Positions 1 through 9,127 of a stretch of 64,000 nucleotides of DNA are shown here, one piece after another (position 1 is the stretch's first letter; the number at the start of each line of letters is the position of its first letter). Position numbers and translations under genes: made by a program. The stretch is from a bacterium (GTDB lineage: Bacteria > Myxococcota_A > UBA9160 > UBA4427). The notes under the pieces are model-generated. The model was not told the origin of the DNA. It ran no database searches and worked only from the letters and a program-made list of their open reading frames with translations. The stretch lies in contig JANSYR010000001.1 of NCBI GenBank assembly GCA_024742285.1, positions 434,001 to 498,000 on the forward strand, written 5' to 3'.

Positions 1-1996
1 ACTCGGGATCGCGGATGCAGGTATTCGCCGTGTAGCCACGGCGTTCCCCGGCGGCCAGGATCATCGGGAAGTCGGGGCCGCCCTCCGGCACGTGCTGCTC
101 ACGCAGGCCCCGCATCTCGTCGAGCATCTCGCTCATGTCGAGGCGGACCTTCCCTCCCGGCAGCCGGAACTGGGTCGCCGCGTTGCCCGGCTCGTCGCGG
201 GAGACGATCGCGCCCGACGGGCTGCCGAGGATGGCCTCGAAGAGACGCTCCCCGAGCGCCAGCCCCTCGCCTTCGTAGCCCGCGGCGCGGACGAGATCGG
301 GGCTCTGCATGGCGTAGCGATGCGACAGGGCCCAGACGCCGGCGGACGCAGCCATGCCCTCGGGCAGGGTCGGGCCGAGGGTGCGGTAGACGACGTAGGG
401 CAGGTGCGGACCGATCTTCGGGTTCGAGCCGAGCGCCGCGAAGAAGGCGGGGCCGAAGACGTCGCGCCCCTGCTTCGCGGCCTCCTTCAGCTCGTCGAGC
501 TCGCCGTCCTCGAAGACACCGAGCGCCTCGATCAATCGTGCGTGGATCTCGGGTTCCGGGAGCGTGCCCTCGCGCGGAGAGAAGATCGGGTGCCGCAGGT
601 GGAAGAAGTTCTCCGGGTGCTCGAAGTTGAAGAAGGTCGACTCGAGCTTTTCGTACTGGGACGGCGCGGGCAGGACGTAGTCGGCGAGTCGCGCGGTCTC
701 GGTCATCGCGACCTCGATCACGACGACCGTGTCGAGTCGAGCCATCGCCTCGCGAAAGCGCTTCGCGTCGGGCAGCGAGTGGGCCGGGTTGGAGCTCTCG
801 ATCAGGATGCCCCGCGCGCGCTCGGGATGATCGGTCAGGATCTCGTCCGGGATCGCCGCGCCGGGCATCAGCCCGCCGAGGATCCGTTCGCCGCTCACCG
901 GGAGGGTGAGGTAGTCGTGCTCGAAGCCCGCCTCGTCCGCCCGCTTCGCGGCGCCGGTCGAGCTCATGAGCGGGACCATCGGCGTCGGGAGATGCGTACC
1001 GCCGAGACCGTTCGCGAAGCTCCCCCGGAGCGTGAAGAGCAGGATCAAGAGGTAGCTGTTGAGCGTCGAGTGAATAGACATCTCCATCCCGATGTCCTCG
1101 TAGACGGCGATCTTGTCCGTCCGGCCCATCGCCTCGGCGACGGCGACGACGTCCTCGTGCGCCACGCCCGCGTAGTGGGCGTAGTCCGCGACCGGGATCT
1201 GCTCGAGGATCTCGAGCACGGGCTCGTAGCCCGACGCGTGCGCCTCGAGCCAGGCATGGTTCACGAGGTCGTGCTGGACCAGGTGGCCCAGGATCGCGGT
1301 CAGCGCCCAGGCGTCCCGACCCGGGCGAACGGCGAGATGGACGTCGGCCAGGTCGGCGGACTCCGTGCGCCGCGGATCGAGGATCACGAGCGTCCGGTCC
1401 TCGTCCTTCGACAGCTCGCGCATCAGGATCCGCGCGCGCTGGATCCCGTTCGACTGCCAGGGGTTCTTGCCGACGAAGATCGCGACGTCGGCGTGTTCGA
1501 AGTCCCCGTGGTAGAGCGCGCCGAGGGTCCGCTCGCAGGTCCAGTGCCAGCCGGTCTTCTCCTGGGAGAGCGCGTTTCCGCCGTAGCGAATGCCGAGGGC
1601 CGCCTTGACGGCGCCGCTGTACATGCCGCCCAGGTGGTTGCCCTGCCCGCCGCCCCCGTAGTAGAGGATCCGCTCGCCGCCGTGCTCGTCGCGGATCCGA
1701 CCGAAGCGCTCGGCGATCTCGCGAAAGGCCGTGTCCCAGTCGATCTCCTCGAACGTGCCGTCGGGTCTGCGACGCAGCGGGCTCGACAGTCGATCGCGCC
1801 CGTTCTGGTAGTAGTCGAGGCGTGTGGCCTTGTTGCAGGTGTAGCCCTGGGAGACCGGGTGCTGCTTGTCGCCCTTCACGCGGGCGATCGTGCGGCCATC
1901 GTCTCCGACCTTGATCTGCACGCCGCAGTTCGCGTAGCAGAGACAGCAAGCGCTCGGCTGCCATTCGGGATTCGGCGGGGTCGTGGTTTCCGGCAT
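1..1996 (-). CDS. Molybdopterin-dependent oxidoreductase (partial, C-terminus off the left edge)
   Basis: Reading the minus strand from the ATG at 1996 gives about 665 residues with no stop before the window edge. The N-terminus has a C-x2-C-x3-C cluster (CCLCYANC) and a later GYTCNKATRLDYY segment, which together form the usual [4Fe-4S] site of formate dehydrogenase/DMSO-reductase-type molybdoenzymes. Further along come typical cofactor-binding stretches: YYGGGGQGNH, VFVGKNPWQSNG, ILDPRRTESADLADVHLAVRPG and LIESSNPAHSLPD. The missing part should be the C-terminal molydopterin dinucleotide-binding domain, of which LPGGKVRLDMSEML is the beginning. Substrate is unknown; acetylene hydratase/formate dehydrogenase-like members are the nearest guess. 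It lies back-to-back with an HxlR regulator that probably controls it. The strong antisense open frame (92..2059) is a shadow. Confidence 0.9.
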   Translation of the reverse strand, partial: MPETTTPPNPEWQPSACCLCYANCGVQIKVGDDGRTIARVKGDKQHPVSQGYTCNKATRLDYYQNGRDRLSSPLRRRPDGTFEEIDWDTAFREIAERFGRIRDEHGGERILYYGGGGQGNHLGGMYSGAVKAALGIRYGGNALSQEKTGWHWTCERTLGALYHGDFEHADVAIFVGKNPWQSNGIQRARILMRELSKDEDRTLVILDPRRTESADLADVHLAVRPGRDAWALTAILGHLVQHDLVNHAWLEAHASGYEPVLEILEQIPVADYAHYAGVAHEDVVAVAEAMGRTDKIAVYEDIGMEMSIHSTLNSYLLILLFTLRGSFANGLGGTHLPTPMVPLMSSTGAAKRADEAGFEHDYLTLPVSGERILGGLMPGAAIPDEILTDHPERARGILIESSNPAHSLPDAKRFREAMARLDTVVVIEVAMTETARLADYVLPAPSQYEKLESTFFNFEHPENFFHLRHPIFSPREGTLPEPEIHARLIEALGVFEDGELDELKEAAKQGRDVFGPAFFAALGSNPKIGPHLPYVVYRTLGPTLPEGMAASAGVWALSHRYAMQSPDLVRAAGYEGEGLALGERLFEAILGSPSGAIVSRDEPGNAATQFRLPGGKVRLDMSEMLDEMRGLREQHVPEGGPDFPMILAAGERRGYTANTCIRDPE

Positions 1997-2041
1997 GGAG
2001 TCTCCTCGCGTTTCGGGCACGACGGAAACCTATTCTTTTTG

Positions 2042-2056
2042 GTTGCTGGAAGCAAC
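2042..2056. promoter_or_regulatory. Candidate HxlR operator: perfect 6-3-6 palindrome
   Basis: GTTGCTGGAAGCAAC is a perfect inverted repeat (arms GTTGCT/AGCAAC, 3-base spacer). It sits in the 81-base gap between the divergent molybdopterin oxidoreductase and the HxlR gene, 22 bases before the HxlR ATG. The flanks are AT-richer than the surroundings. The position suits autoregulation and repression of both genes; binding itself is inference. Confidence 0.45.
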
Positions 2057-2077
2057 TGATTTTCGTAACCTCCGGTC

Positions 2078-2557
2078 ATGGGTCGAAAGAGCTTCGAACA
2101 CATGAACTGCGGCATCGCCCAGTCCCTCGAGATCCTCGGCGACTGGTGGACCCTCCTCGTCGTGCGGGACGCGTTCCTCGGCGTGCGTCGGTTCCGCGAC
2201 TTCGAGGCGAGCCTCGGGATCGCCAAGAACGTGCTGACCGACCGGCTCCAGCGCCTGGTCGAGCACGAGATCCTCGAAACGGTCGACATCGGCGAGAGCG
2301 GGACCCGCTACGAATACCGCCTCACCGAGAAGGGTCTCGCCCTCCTCCCGATCGTCACGTCGCTCCGCGAGTGGGGCGAGGAGTGGATCCTCGGCGAAGG
2401 CAACGAGCCGATCCTTGTGAAGGATCGCCGTACGGGCCGGCGTCTCCCGAAGCTCCGCCTGCGCGATGCCGACGGGAACCTCGTCGAGCCGCAGGACCTC
2501 GTGGTCGAAGCCGGGCCGGGGGCCGATCGGGCGACGGCGGAGCGATTCCGGGAGTAG
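2078..2557 (+). CDS. HxlR-family winged-helix transcriptional regulator
   Basis: A 159-residue protein. Residues 9-105 are a textbook HxlR domain: an N-terminal Cys (MNCGIAQSLEILGDWWTLL), then VVRDAFLGVRRFRDFEASLGIAKNVLTDRLQRL as helix-turn-helix, the wing (TRYEYRLTEKGLALLP) and a final helix with WGEEW. HxlR proteins are small dimeric regulators that often respond to electrophiles, with the N-terminal Cys as a possible sensor residue. The last 50 residues form a charged tail. It is divergent from the molybdopterin oxidoreductase, with a palindrome between them, so control of that gene and of itself is the natural inference. Confidence 0.93.
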   Translation: MGRKSFEHMNCGIAQSLEILGDWWTLLVVRDAFLGVRRFRDFEASLGIAKNVLTDRLQRLVEHEILETVDIGESGTRYEYRLTEKGLALLPIVTSLREWGEEWILGEGNEPILVKDRRTGRRLPKLRLRDADGNLVEPQDLVVEAGPGADRATAERFRE

Positions 2558-2611
2558 GCCGGGCCGTGGACCGCGTCTTGGTTCGAGCGTCCCGGCTCGC
2601 AGACTCGGGGG

Positions 2612-3907
2612 CTAGGCGGATCGGTCGCTCGTGTGCGACCGCGTCGCCCGCCGAGGCCGGACGCTCGCGAGCCCCGCGAGACCGAGTCCGAGCAGCAGAC
2701 CCGTTCCGGGTTCGGGGAGGACGATCAGCACGGTTCGGGATCGACTACGGGGGCGGCCGAGGAAGTCCTCGATGACCTGGTCGACCGCGAGAAAGACCCT
2801 CCCGTCGTCCGACATCTCGAGGATAAAGCGAAAGTCCCATCCTTCGACGTCGAGGCCCGCGAGCTGCATGACCGTTTCCAGGGTCTGGACACCTGCGGCC
2901 TCGGTCACGACGAGTGGCGGATCGCCGATTCGATTCACACTCACCACGGAGCCGTCTCCGGACAGCTCCATGTCGTACTGCGACCCGAGCGCACCGAAGA
3001 AGTCGTCGTTGTACTGGATGATCCACGTGGCTCCGCCGTCGTCGAAGACCGCGGTGACCGGCCGTTCCCCGACGCTCCCGTCGTCGAGCTCGATCTCGAT
3101 GGTGCCGAATCCGAGTCGACGCGCACCGTCGTGGCTGATGTCGCCCGTCCATCGCTGCGACCAGGCAAGACCGTCGGCATCCACTCCGGCGAGCCGCTCC
3201 GCCTCTCCGTCGCTATTCCAGCGAAGACCCGCGAGTGGGCTCCGGATACCCCTCGATGGGTCGTCCCTCCAACCCGATCCGTAGGCGACCCCCTCGTTCG
3301 TAATGCCGACGGTCGTGACCACGTCGAACTCCGGATCACGCTCGACGATCCGCGCGCCGTTCTCCGCGTCCCAGATCGCGACTTCAGGCAGCGAACCGCC
3401 GCCGAATTCCAGGAACTCGCTGCCGGCGGCGTATCGGCCGTTCGGGGAGATCGAGGTGAAGATGCTCGGATACTCGTTCGGATCGGGCCGGGAGACGACC
3501 GTCTCCGTATTCGTCTCCGCGTCGACGAGAAAGAAGTCGGCCTGCGGGGTCCGCTGCCCGATCGCGAAACGGTGGTCCGAGCTGAGCGCGTTGAGCCTGG
3601 TGAACGAATAGGGCGGCTGGGGATAGACGTCCTCCTCGTACCCAGTCGCGTACGTCCAGACCCCCCGATTGAACACGACACGGGAACCGTCGCCGGAAAG
3701 GCGCTCGCCACCCAGGAATCCGTCGCGCAGCAAGTAGATCCCGGGCGGCGGGGGAGCAGCGAGGGCCGTCGAAGCGCCGAGGAGCATCGCCAGCGCGACC
3801 AGGGTCGCCGTCAGGGCGAGGGGCAGGCATGCACGTCGGCCGCTGCGCTGTCCGAGAGCCCTGGGATCCGAGAGGTTTGTCCGCCGTGCCGTCCGATTCG
3901 AGACCAA
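2612..3907 (-). CDS. PEP-CTERM-anchored beta-propeller-like exported protein
   Basis: The frame encodes a signal peptide (LALTATLVALAMLLGASTALA), then repeated blades such as GDGSRVVFNRGVWTYATGYE, SSDHRFAIGQ, SPNGRYAAGSEF, SHDGARRLGF and SGDGSVVSVN. It ends in a PEP-CTERM signal: LPEPG, a hydrophobic helix (LLLGLGLAGLASV) and an Arg-rich tail. PEP-CTERM proteins are exported and processed by an exosortase, which is not in this window. The blades resemble WD/TolB-like or HAF repeats. No ATG lies at a sensible distance before the signal peptide. The in-frame TTG at 3907 is my choice, about 40 residues upstream, and is weak. The open frame runs on to 4348 but would then overlap the divergent gene. 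Confidence 0.75.
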   Translation of the reverse strand: MVSNRTARRTNLSDPRALGQRSGRRACLPLALTATLVALAMLLGASTALAAPPPPGIYLLRDGFLGGERLSGDGSRVVFNRGVWTYATGYEEDVYPQPPYSFTRLNALSSDHRFAIGQRTPQADFFLVDAETNTETVVSRPDPNEYPSIFTSISPNGRYAAGSEFLEFGGGSLPEVAIWDAENGARIVERDPEFDVVTTVGITNEGVAYGSGWRDDPSRGIRSPLAGLRWNSDGEAERLAGVDADGLAWSQRWTGDISHDGARRLGFGTIEIELDDGSVGERPVTAVFDDGGATWIIQYNDDFFGALGSQYDMELSGDGSVVSVNRIGDPPLVVTEAAGVQTLETVMQLAGLDVEGWDFRFILEMSDDGRVFLAVDQVIEDFLGRPRSRSRTVLIVLPEPGTGLLLGLGLAGLASVRPRRATRSHTSDRSA

Positions 3908-4089
3908 TCGCTTTCTCCGCGCCCGATCGAGCGCAAACGTGACCGCTCTGGAGTGGTCTCCGCGAGCCGAATATCGCGTACGAATCGCGGGCGCGATCGC
4001 CCGTGGTAGCCGAACCGCGCTCGTAGAAGCCCAGCGGCCCCCCCGATATCGTCTCGACCTGAAGAGCTCCGCGAGCGCAGAGGGCATCG

Positions 4090-5028
4090 ATGAAGCAATC
4101 GCGTCGATTTCGTTTCGGGTTGAAGGTTCGTACGTCCGCCGACGGGAGGGATCTCGCGGAAGCCGCGCGCCGAGCGGAGAGCTTCGGCTACGACGCGCTC
4201 CTCGTCTCCGACCACCCCACCCACCCACAGCTCGGTCCGATCGCCACGGCCACGGCGCTCGCCTGCGCGACGACGACCGCACGCATCGGATCGAGTGTCG
4301 TCGCCAACGACTTCCGACACCCTGTCCTGCTCGCGAAGGAGTTCGCAACGCTCGATCGGCTCTCTGGCGGTCGAGCGGAGCTCGGGATCGGCACGGGTTG
4401 GAAGCGGGACGAGTACCTGGACCTCGGCCTGGAGTTCGAGCGGCCGGGACGCCGCATCGAGCGCCTCGGCGAGGCGATCGACATCCTTCGCGCCTTCTTC
4501 TCCGGGCAGCCCTTCGACTTCGAGGGCGAGCACTACCGGATTCGCGAGATGGCGCCCTACCCCCCGCTCTCGCGCCCGCGGCTCCCCCTCATGATGGGCG
4601 GCGGCGGGCGAAAGTTCCTCAGCCTCGCTGCACGCAAGGCGGACATCATCGGCATCAACCCGGCCGCACGATCCGGCGTCCACGACGTCGCGACGGATAC
4701 CGACGCGACGGAAGTACGCACGGACGAGAAGCTCGAGTGGATCCGCGACGCGGCCGGGGAACGCTTCGACGAAATCGAGCTCGCGATGCAGGTCTATGCG
4801 GGACGGATCACCGACGACCGCGCCGAGGGCGATCGGCTCCTCCAGCAGCGGTATCCCTTCGCGATCGAAGAGGCACGGCGCGTCCCCTATGCCTGGGTCG
4901 GGAGCGTGGACCAGGTCTGCGAGGCGATCGAAGCGCATCGCGAACGCTGGGGGATCAGCTACTGGGTCGTGATGAGCGACGGAATGGAAGAGATGGCGCC
5001 CGTAGTCGAGCGGCTGGCGGGGCGATGA
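4090..5028 (+). CDS. Luciferase-like F420-dependent oxidoreductase (TIGR03621-like)
   Basis: A 312-residue (beta/alpha)8 luciferase-like monooxygenase-family protein. Diagnostic stretches are GYDALLVSDHPTHPQLGPIA, TTTARIGSSVVANDFRHPVLLAKEFATLD, RAELGIGTGWKRDEY and PRLPLMMGGGGRKFLSLAARKADIIGI. The family uses FMN or coenzyme F420; this branch is usually predicted to use F420. It is one of three such enzymes in the window and lies tail-to-tail with a Baeyer-Villiger monooxygenase, which fits oxidation of small organic substrates. The specific substrate cannot be read from the sequence. Confidence 0.9.
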   Translation: MKQSRRFRFGLKVRTSADGRDLAEAARRAESFGYDALLVSDHPTHPQLGPIATATALACATTTARIGSSVVANDFRHPVLLAKEFATLDRLSGGRAELGIGTGWKRDEYLDLGLEFERPGRRIERLGEAIDILRAFFSGQPFDFEGEHYRIREMAPYPPLSRPRLPLMMGGGGRKFLSLAARKADIIGINPAARSGVHDVATDTDATEVRTDEKLEWIRDAAGERFDEIELAMQVYAGRITDDRAEGDRLLQQRYPFAIEEARRVPYAWVGSVDQVCEAIEAHRERWGISYWVVMSDGMEEMAPVVERLAGR

Positions 5029-5085
5029 AGCGAGATGCTCCCGATCGCCGCTTGACGTCGATCGGGCGGACGCCAGTGCCAGATC

Positions 5086-7050
5086 TCAGCGCACATCGAG
5101 ATCGTCGAAGTCCGGTTCCCTGAGCAGACTCCACATCTCGAGGGGCGTGAGCGGGTTCTGGGTCGCCGAGCGGCCGAACTTCGTCCAGTAGTAGTTCCGG
5201 GCGCGGGGATCGCTCCAGGCCATCTGCCCGTTCCGCTCGTCGATCATCTCGTTGTAGGCGCGGTAGGCCTCGAGCTTGACGTCGATCGAACGCTTCTCCT
5301 CGAGGACGAGGCGCTCGATGCATTTGAGCGCGTAGAGCGTCTCCATCTCCTGGAAGGCCGGGACGAGAAGGCCGCCATTGCTGTTCGGGCCGTAGAGCGT
5401 CCACAGGTTCGGGCAGCCCGGGATCATCGCGCCGACGTAGCCCTGGGCCCCGGTGTCCGCCCACAGCTTCTCGACCGTCATGCCGTCACGCCCCGTGATC
5501 GCCATCGGGAAGAGATACTCGGTCGCCTTGAATCCTGTCGCGTAGACGATCGCGTCCACTTCATGGACCTCGCCGCTCTCGGTCTCGACGCCCTTCTCGG
5601 TGATGGTCCGAATCGGATCCGTCACCAGGTCGACGTCGTCACGCTGGACGGCGTCAAGGATGCTGTACTCGGAGTCGACGATCACCGGTCGAGCGGAGAG
5701 CACCGGATGCTCCGGTGTCATCTTCGCGATCATCTCTTCGTCGTCCCCGAACTTGTCGCGCAGAAACTGGACGCAGTTGTCACGCGCCATCTTGTTCAGC
5801 TCGCTGATCGCGTGTTCGTCGTCGAAGTCCGGATCGATCTGCGCGATCGGCGCGAATCCTGCGGCGAATCCGCCAGCGACGCGGAGGCGCATGAAGTTCG
5901 TATGGAAGGGCAGATTCCGATCCAGCCAGGGCACCTCGGGCGGGAAGGCGTCGCGATAGCCCGGAGAGGGGAAGCACCACTGCGGCGTCCGCTGGAAGAC
6001 CGTGAGGTGACCGGCTTCGGGAGCGAGTTCGGGGATCATCTGATACCCGGTGCAGCCCGTCCCGATCACGGCGATCCGCTTGCCCTTCGGATCGAAGTCG
6101 ACCGGCCAGCGCGCGGTGTGCCAGGACGGTCTCTCGAAGCGCTCGATTCCCGGAATGTCCGGATCGCCCGGGCGATTGAGGAAACCGACCGCGGTGATGA
6201 CCGCATTCGATCGCAGGGTCCGCTCGCCGCCGGGACCGTCGACCCGGATCTCCCACATGGACGCGTCTTCGTCCCAGGTGAGCGAGCGCACCTCGGTCTT
6301 GAAGGTGATGTCGCCGCGTACGTCGAAGGTGTCCGCGACCCAGTCGAAATATTTCTGGTTCTCCGTCCAGGGACAGAACGAGTAGGGGTAGCTGTAGTCG
6401 GAGGCGAAGGTGTGCGTGTAGAGACGACTCGGCGTATCGACCCGTGCGCCCGGGTAGCGGTTCTCGTGCCAGGTTCCCCCGACGCCTTCGTTCTTCTCGA
6501 GCACCCGAAAGGCGATGCCCGCACGCTTCAGCTGAATCGCCGCGTTGAGCCCCCCCATGCCCGACCCGATGATCGTCACGGAGAAGTCCCGACCGCGGTC
6601 GCCGGGTTCCCGGGACCAGTCGAGCCCGCGTGCCCACGGATTCACCGCCAGCTCTTCGAGCCAGAGATCGAACGCCTCGGGCTCCAGCTCGCGGCCCATC
6701 GTGAGCGCCATGCTCTCGGCCAGCCGACCCGAGGGTCCCATGTCGATCGGACCCGCACCGCGATCGCGATACGACTGGAGGAAGTCTGCGGCCTTCCGCC
6801 GAATGAGCGCGGCGGCTTCCGGCGTCGCCTCGATCCCGCCTGCGAAGCCGCGGGCGGTCCCGACGATCACCTCGGTCGCCGCGATCTCGGCGTCGCCGGT
6901 GAGTTGGTAGACGAGTCCGCGGAGGACCATCGAGTCCGCGTGTTCCAACGCGGCTTCGATCTCGGCGTCACTGGCTTCCAGGAGCTCGGTACGGGCCGCG
7001 GCGGGGGCCGTCGGGTCCTTGCGCAGGGCGTCGGTCGGGGCGTTCGTCAT
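5086..7050 (-). CDS. Baeyer-Villiger flavin monooxygenase, 4-hydroxyacetophenone monooxygenase-like
   Basis: From the ATG at 7050 the product has 654 residues. It has a roughly 155-residue N-terminal extension (contains MVLRGLVYQLTGDAEIA) before the FAD Rossmann motif GSGMGG (about residues 162-167). This arrangement is typical of 4-hydroxyacetophenone monooxygenase rather than cyclohexanone monooxygenase. The flavin/arginine segment GGTWHENRYPGARVDTPS, the second dinucleotide site GTGCTG and the ATGF motif (YATGFKATEY) are present. The Baeyer-Villiger fingerprint F-x-G-x3-H-x3-W-P appears as FERPSWHTARWP, with Arg replacing the Gly. The predicted reaction is NADPH/O2-dependent oxidation of ketones, probably aryl ketones, to esters. 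The open frame extends to 7629 but that part overlaps the next gene and is not coding. Confidence 0.9.
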   Translation of the reverse strand: MTNAPTDALRKDPTAPAAARTELLEASDAEIEAALEHADSMVLRGLVYQLTGDAEIAATEVIVGTARGFAGGIEATPEAAALIRRKAADFLQSYRDRGAGPIDMGPSGRLAESMALTMGRELEPEAFDLWLEELAVNPWARGLDWSREPGDRGRDFSVTIIGSGMGGLNAAIQLKRAGIAFRVLEKNEGVGGTWHENRYPGARVDTPSRLYTHTFASDYSYPYSFCPWTENQKYFDWVADTFDVRGDITFKTEVRSLTWDEDASMWEIRVDGPGGERTLRSNAVITAVGFLNRPGDPDIPGIERFERPSWHTARWPVDFDPKGKRIAVIGTGCTGYQMIPELAPEAGHLTVFQRTPQWCFPSPGYRDAFPPEVPWLDRNLPFHTNFMRLRVAGGFAAGFAPIAQIDPDFDDEHAISELNKMARDNCVQFLRDKFGDDEEMIAKMTPEHPVLSARPVIVDSEYSILDAVQRDDVDLVTDPIRTITEKGVETESGEVHEVDAIVYATGFKATEYLFPMAITGRDGMTVEKLWADTGAQGYVGAMIPGCPNLWTLYGPNSNGGLLVPAFQEMETLYALKCIERLVLEEKRSIDVKLEAYRAYNEMIDERNGQMAWSDPRARNYYWTKFGRSATQNPLTPLEMWSLLREPDFDDLDVR

Positions 7051-7103
7051 ACCCCCGATTATAGGAAGCGGCGGCACCCGTCGGGGACGAAATCGAGGCT
7101 GCC

Positions 7104-8051
7104 TCAGACCAGCTCGGCGAGCGCCGCCCAGGTCCGCTCGACAGAAGCCTGGGGATCGTCGCCCACACCGACGGGCAGGAAGGCCATCTCGTCGACGCCC
7201 GCCTCCCGGTACCGCGCGAGGGCCGCTGCCAGCGCCTCCTGATCGCCGTGGGGCACGACGGCGTCGATCATCGCGTCCGTCCAACCGTCGCGCGGCCCGT
7301 TCTTCGCGTCGGGGACACCGCAGCGCTCGAGCAGCGCCGCATACGCTTCGAGACGCGGGTAGAGATCGAGATAGGCGTGGACACCCGCGCGGACCTCCTC
7401 CCGATTCGTCGAGAGGATGCAGGGCATGATCATCACGACGGGCGGCACCGGACGCCCGGCTTTCTCGGCGCTCTCCCGAAGCGTCGGGACGATCGTGTCG
7501 CGCACGTAGGCCGGAGGCGCGAGCCACGGCAGGACGCCGTCGGCGTGCCGACCGGCCGCGCGGCACATCTGCTCGCCGAGCGAAGAGAGGAAGAGTGGAA
7601 TCGGCGGCGACTCGACGTCGATCTCCCAATCGACGCGGAACAGTTCACCCTCGAACTTCGCGTGCTTGCCGTCGAAGACCTGGCGCAGGATCTGGAAGTA
7701 CTCCGACGTGTGCCGGATCAACCGATCGAAGGGCAGGCCGAAGCAGTCTTCGATGATCGAGGCGTGCCCGGGTCCGAGGCCGAGCCGCAGCCGTCCATCC
7801 GCCGCCGCCTGCGTCGTCAACGCCTGCATCGCCGTCACCAGGGGATGGCGCGTGTAGGTCGGCAGGACGTTCGTCGTGAGCAGCACGCATTCGGTCCGCC
7901 CCGCGGCGACCGCGAAGACGACGAGCGGGTCCATGTTGTGGCCGCAGCCGAGCATCGCCGAGTGGAAGCCCAGCTGCTCCGCCCGCTCGATCCAGGACAC
8001 GGCCCGATCGAGCTCGCGAACCTCCGGCGGTAGAACGATCGACTGCTTCAT
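7104..8051 (-). CDS. Luciferase-like F420-type oxidoreductase
   Basis: A 315-residue LLM-family protein. It shows ERAEQLGFHSAMLGCGHNMDPLVVFAVAA, VLLTTNVLPTYTRHPLVTAMQALT, RLRLGLGPGHASIIEDCFG and a C-terminal GVDEMAFLPVGVGDDPQASVERT. It is transcribed toward and just upstream (53 bases) of the Baeyer-Villiger monooxygenase on the same strand, so the two may be cotranscribed. Flavin versus F420 use cannot be settled from sequence alone. The ATG at 8051 is preceded by CAGGAGGTCCC, a good ribosome site. Confidence 0.9.
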   Translation of the reverse strand: MKQSIVLPPEVRELDRAVSWIERAEQLGFHSAMLGCGHNMDPLVVFAVAAGRTECVLLTTNVLPTYTRHPLVTAMQALTTQAAADGRLRLGLGPGHASIIEDCFGLPFDRLIRHTSEYFQILRQVFDGKHAKFEGELFRVDWEIDVESPPIPLFLSSLGEQMCRAAGRHADGVLPWLAPPAYVRDTIVPTLRESAEKAGRPVPPVVMIMPCILSTNREEVRAGVHAYLDLYPRLEAYAALLERCGVPDAKNGPRDGWTDAMIDAVVPHGDQEALAAALARYREAGVDEMAFLPVGVGDDPQASVERTWAALAELV

Positions 8052-8213
8052 GGGACCTCCTGCGTGGGACGCCTCGGGCGGCGTCTGCGCAGGAGGGTAC
8101 GTCCGAATCGACGCGCGGGTGAGGCCTTCCGGCCGACCCTTCAGACGTCGAAGGAGACGTGACGAGAGCAGGCTGGCGAGCGCGACGCTCGCTGTGATCG
8201 CCCAGTAGGTTGT

Positions 8214-9023
8214 TCATCCGGCCTCGAGCATCGCCCGTCGAAGATCGACCAGATAGGCCCGCATTCGCGCGTGGTTCCGCGCCCCGAGCCTCATCAGCTG
8301 CTTGTCGAGCGGGGGCAGCGCCTCGAGCGCCGGGTCCGCGTACCGATAGAGCACCTTGGGCCGGACCAGGACGGGGTCGCGCGGTGGCTCGGGCGCTTCG
8401 AGCGCACGATCGATCGCTTCGAGCACCGCTTCACGCGGCGTCGCCTCCGTACCGAGCTCGCCGAGGGCCGCCGCCAGGATCGGCTCGATCGACAGGACCA
8501 CCGACGCCGCCGTCGACGGGGAAATCGATTCGAGCAGGTCGAGCAGGGGCTCGAATCGCGCGGCGTTGGCGGGATCGGGGTAGATGCGGCCTTCGCGCTC
8601 GAGAACGCGATACGCGCCGCCGGGGCGCAGGAACTGGAGCTGCCGATGGGGCAGCTCGCTGCGCGTGGCGTTGTCGACCAGCACGGCGAGCCGGCGTACG
8701 AGCTGCTCTCGCGCGACCCAGTCGGCGGGCAGATCGAGCGGTGCCAGCTGATCTCGCACGAAGGGGTCGCTGTCGGCGAGCGGCGGCACGGGCGCCTCTG
8801 GCTCGGGCGGCGCGGGCACGGGGCGCGTCACGGCGGGTGACGGTGGCGCCGCGGGCGCCCGAGGCGGTGGCTCGACGGGATCCGGACGCTCGACGGCAGG
8901 CACTTCGGGCCGAGGCTCGGGCGGCGGCGACGGTGTCGTCGGCACGAACTCGTCTCGAAGCAGCCACCAGGCAACACCCAAGGTGGCCAGGATCGCCACG
9001 ATCACCGGTACGGTACGAAGCAC
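8214..9023 (-). CDS. DUF3014 membrane-anchored protein
   Basis: 269 residues. A single N-terminal membrane helix (VPVIVAILATLGVAWWLL) is followed by a roughly 70-residue Pro-rich linker. A conserved domain follows: DSDPFVRDQLAPL, QLVRRLAVLVDNATRSELP, LQFLRPGGAYRV, then YRYADPALEALPPLDKQLMRLGARN. This matches my recollection of the DUF3014 family, whose function is unknown. The topology suggests a periplasmic domain on a long extensible stalk. It lies about 100 bases after a lytic transglycosylase on the same strand, consistent with an envelope role. Confidence 0.8.
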   Translation of the reverse strand: MLRTVPVIVAILATLGVAWWLLRDEFVPTTPSPPPEPRPEVPAVERPDPVEPPPRAPAAPPSPAVTRPVPAPPEPEAPVPPLADSDPFVRDQLAPLDLPADWVAREQLVRRLAVLVDNATRSELPHRQLQFLRPGGAYRVLEREGRIYPDPANAARFEPLLDLLESISPSTAASVVLSIEPILAAALGELGTEATPREAVLEAIDRALEAPEPPRDPVLVRPKVLYRYADPALEALPPLDKQLMRLGARNHARMRAYLVDLRRAMLEAG

Positions 9024-9127
9024 GGTCCCCTCCTTCTTCCTTCTATCTATCTACGCCCGGGCCGCGCGGCGGGCATGAAGGACCGACGGCGGAGACGCGC
9101 TTGCGGTTCCCGCGTGCGGCGACGGTG

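Noticed and set aside
92-2059. 655-codon plus-strand open frame
   Set aside because: It is antisense to the molybdopterin oxidoreductase, has low-complexity Arg/Glu/Val/Asp composition typical of GC-rich shadows, and lacks any family motif.
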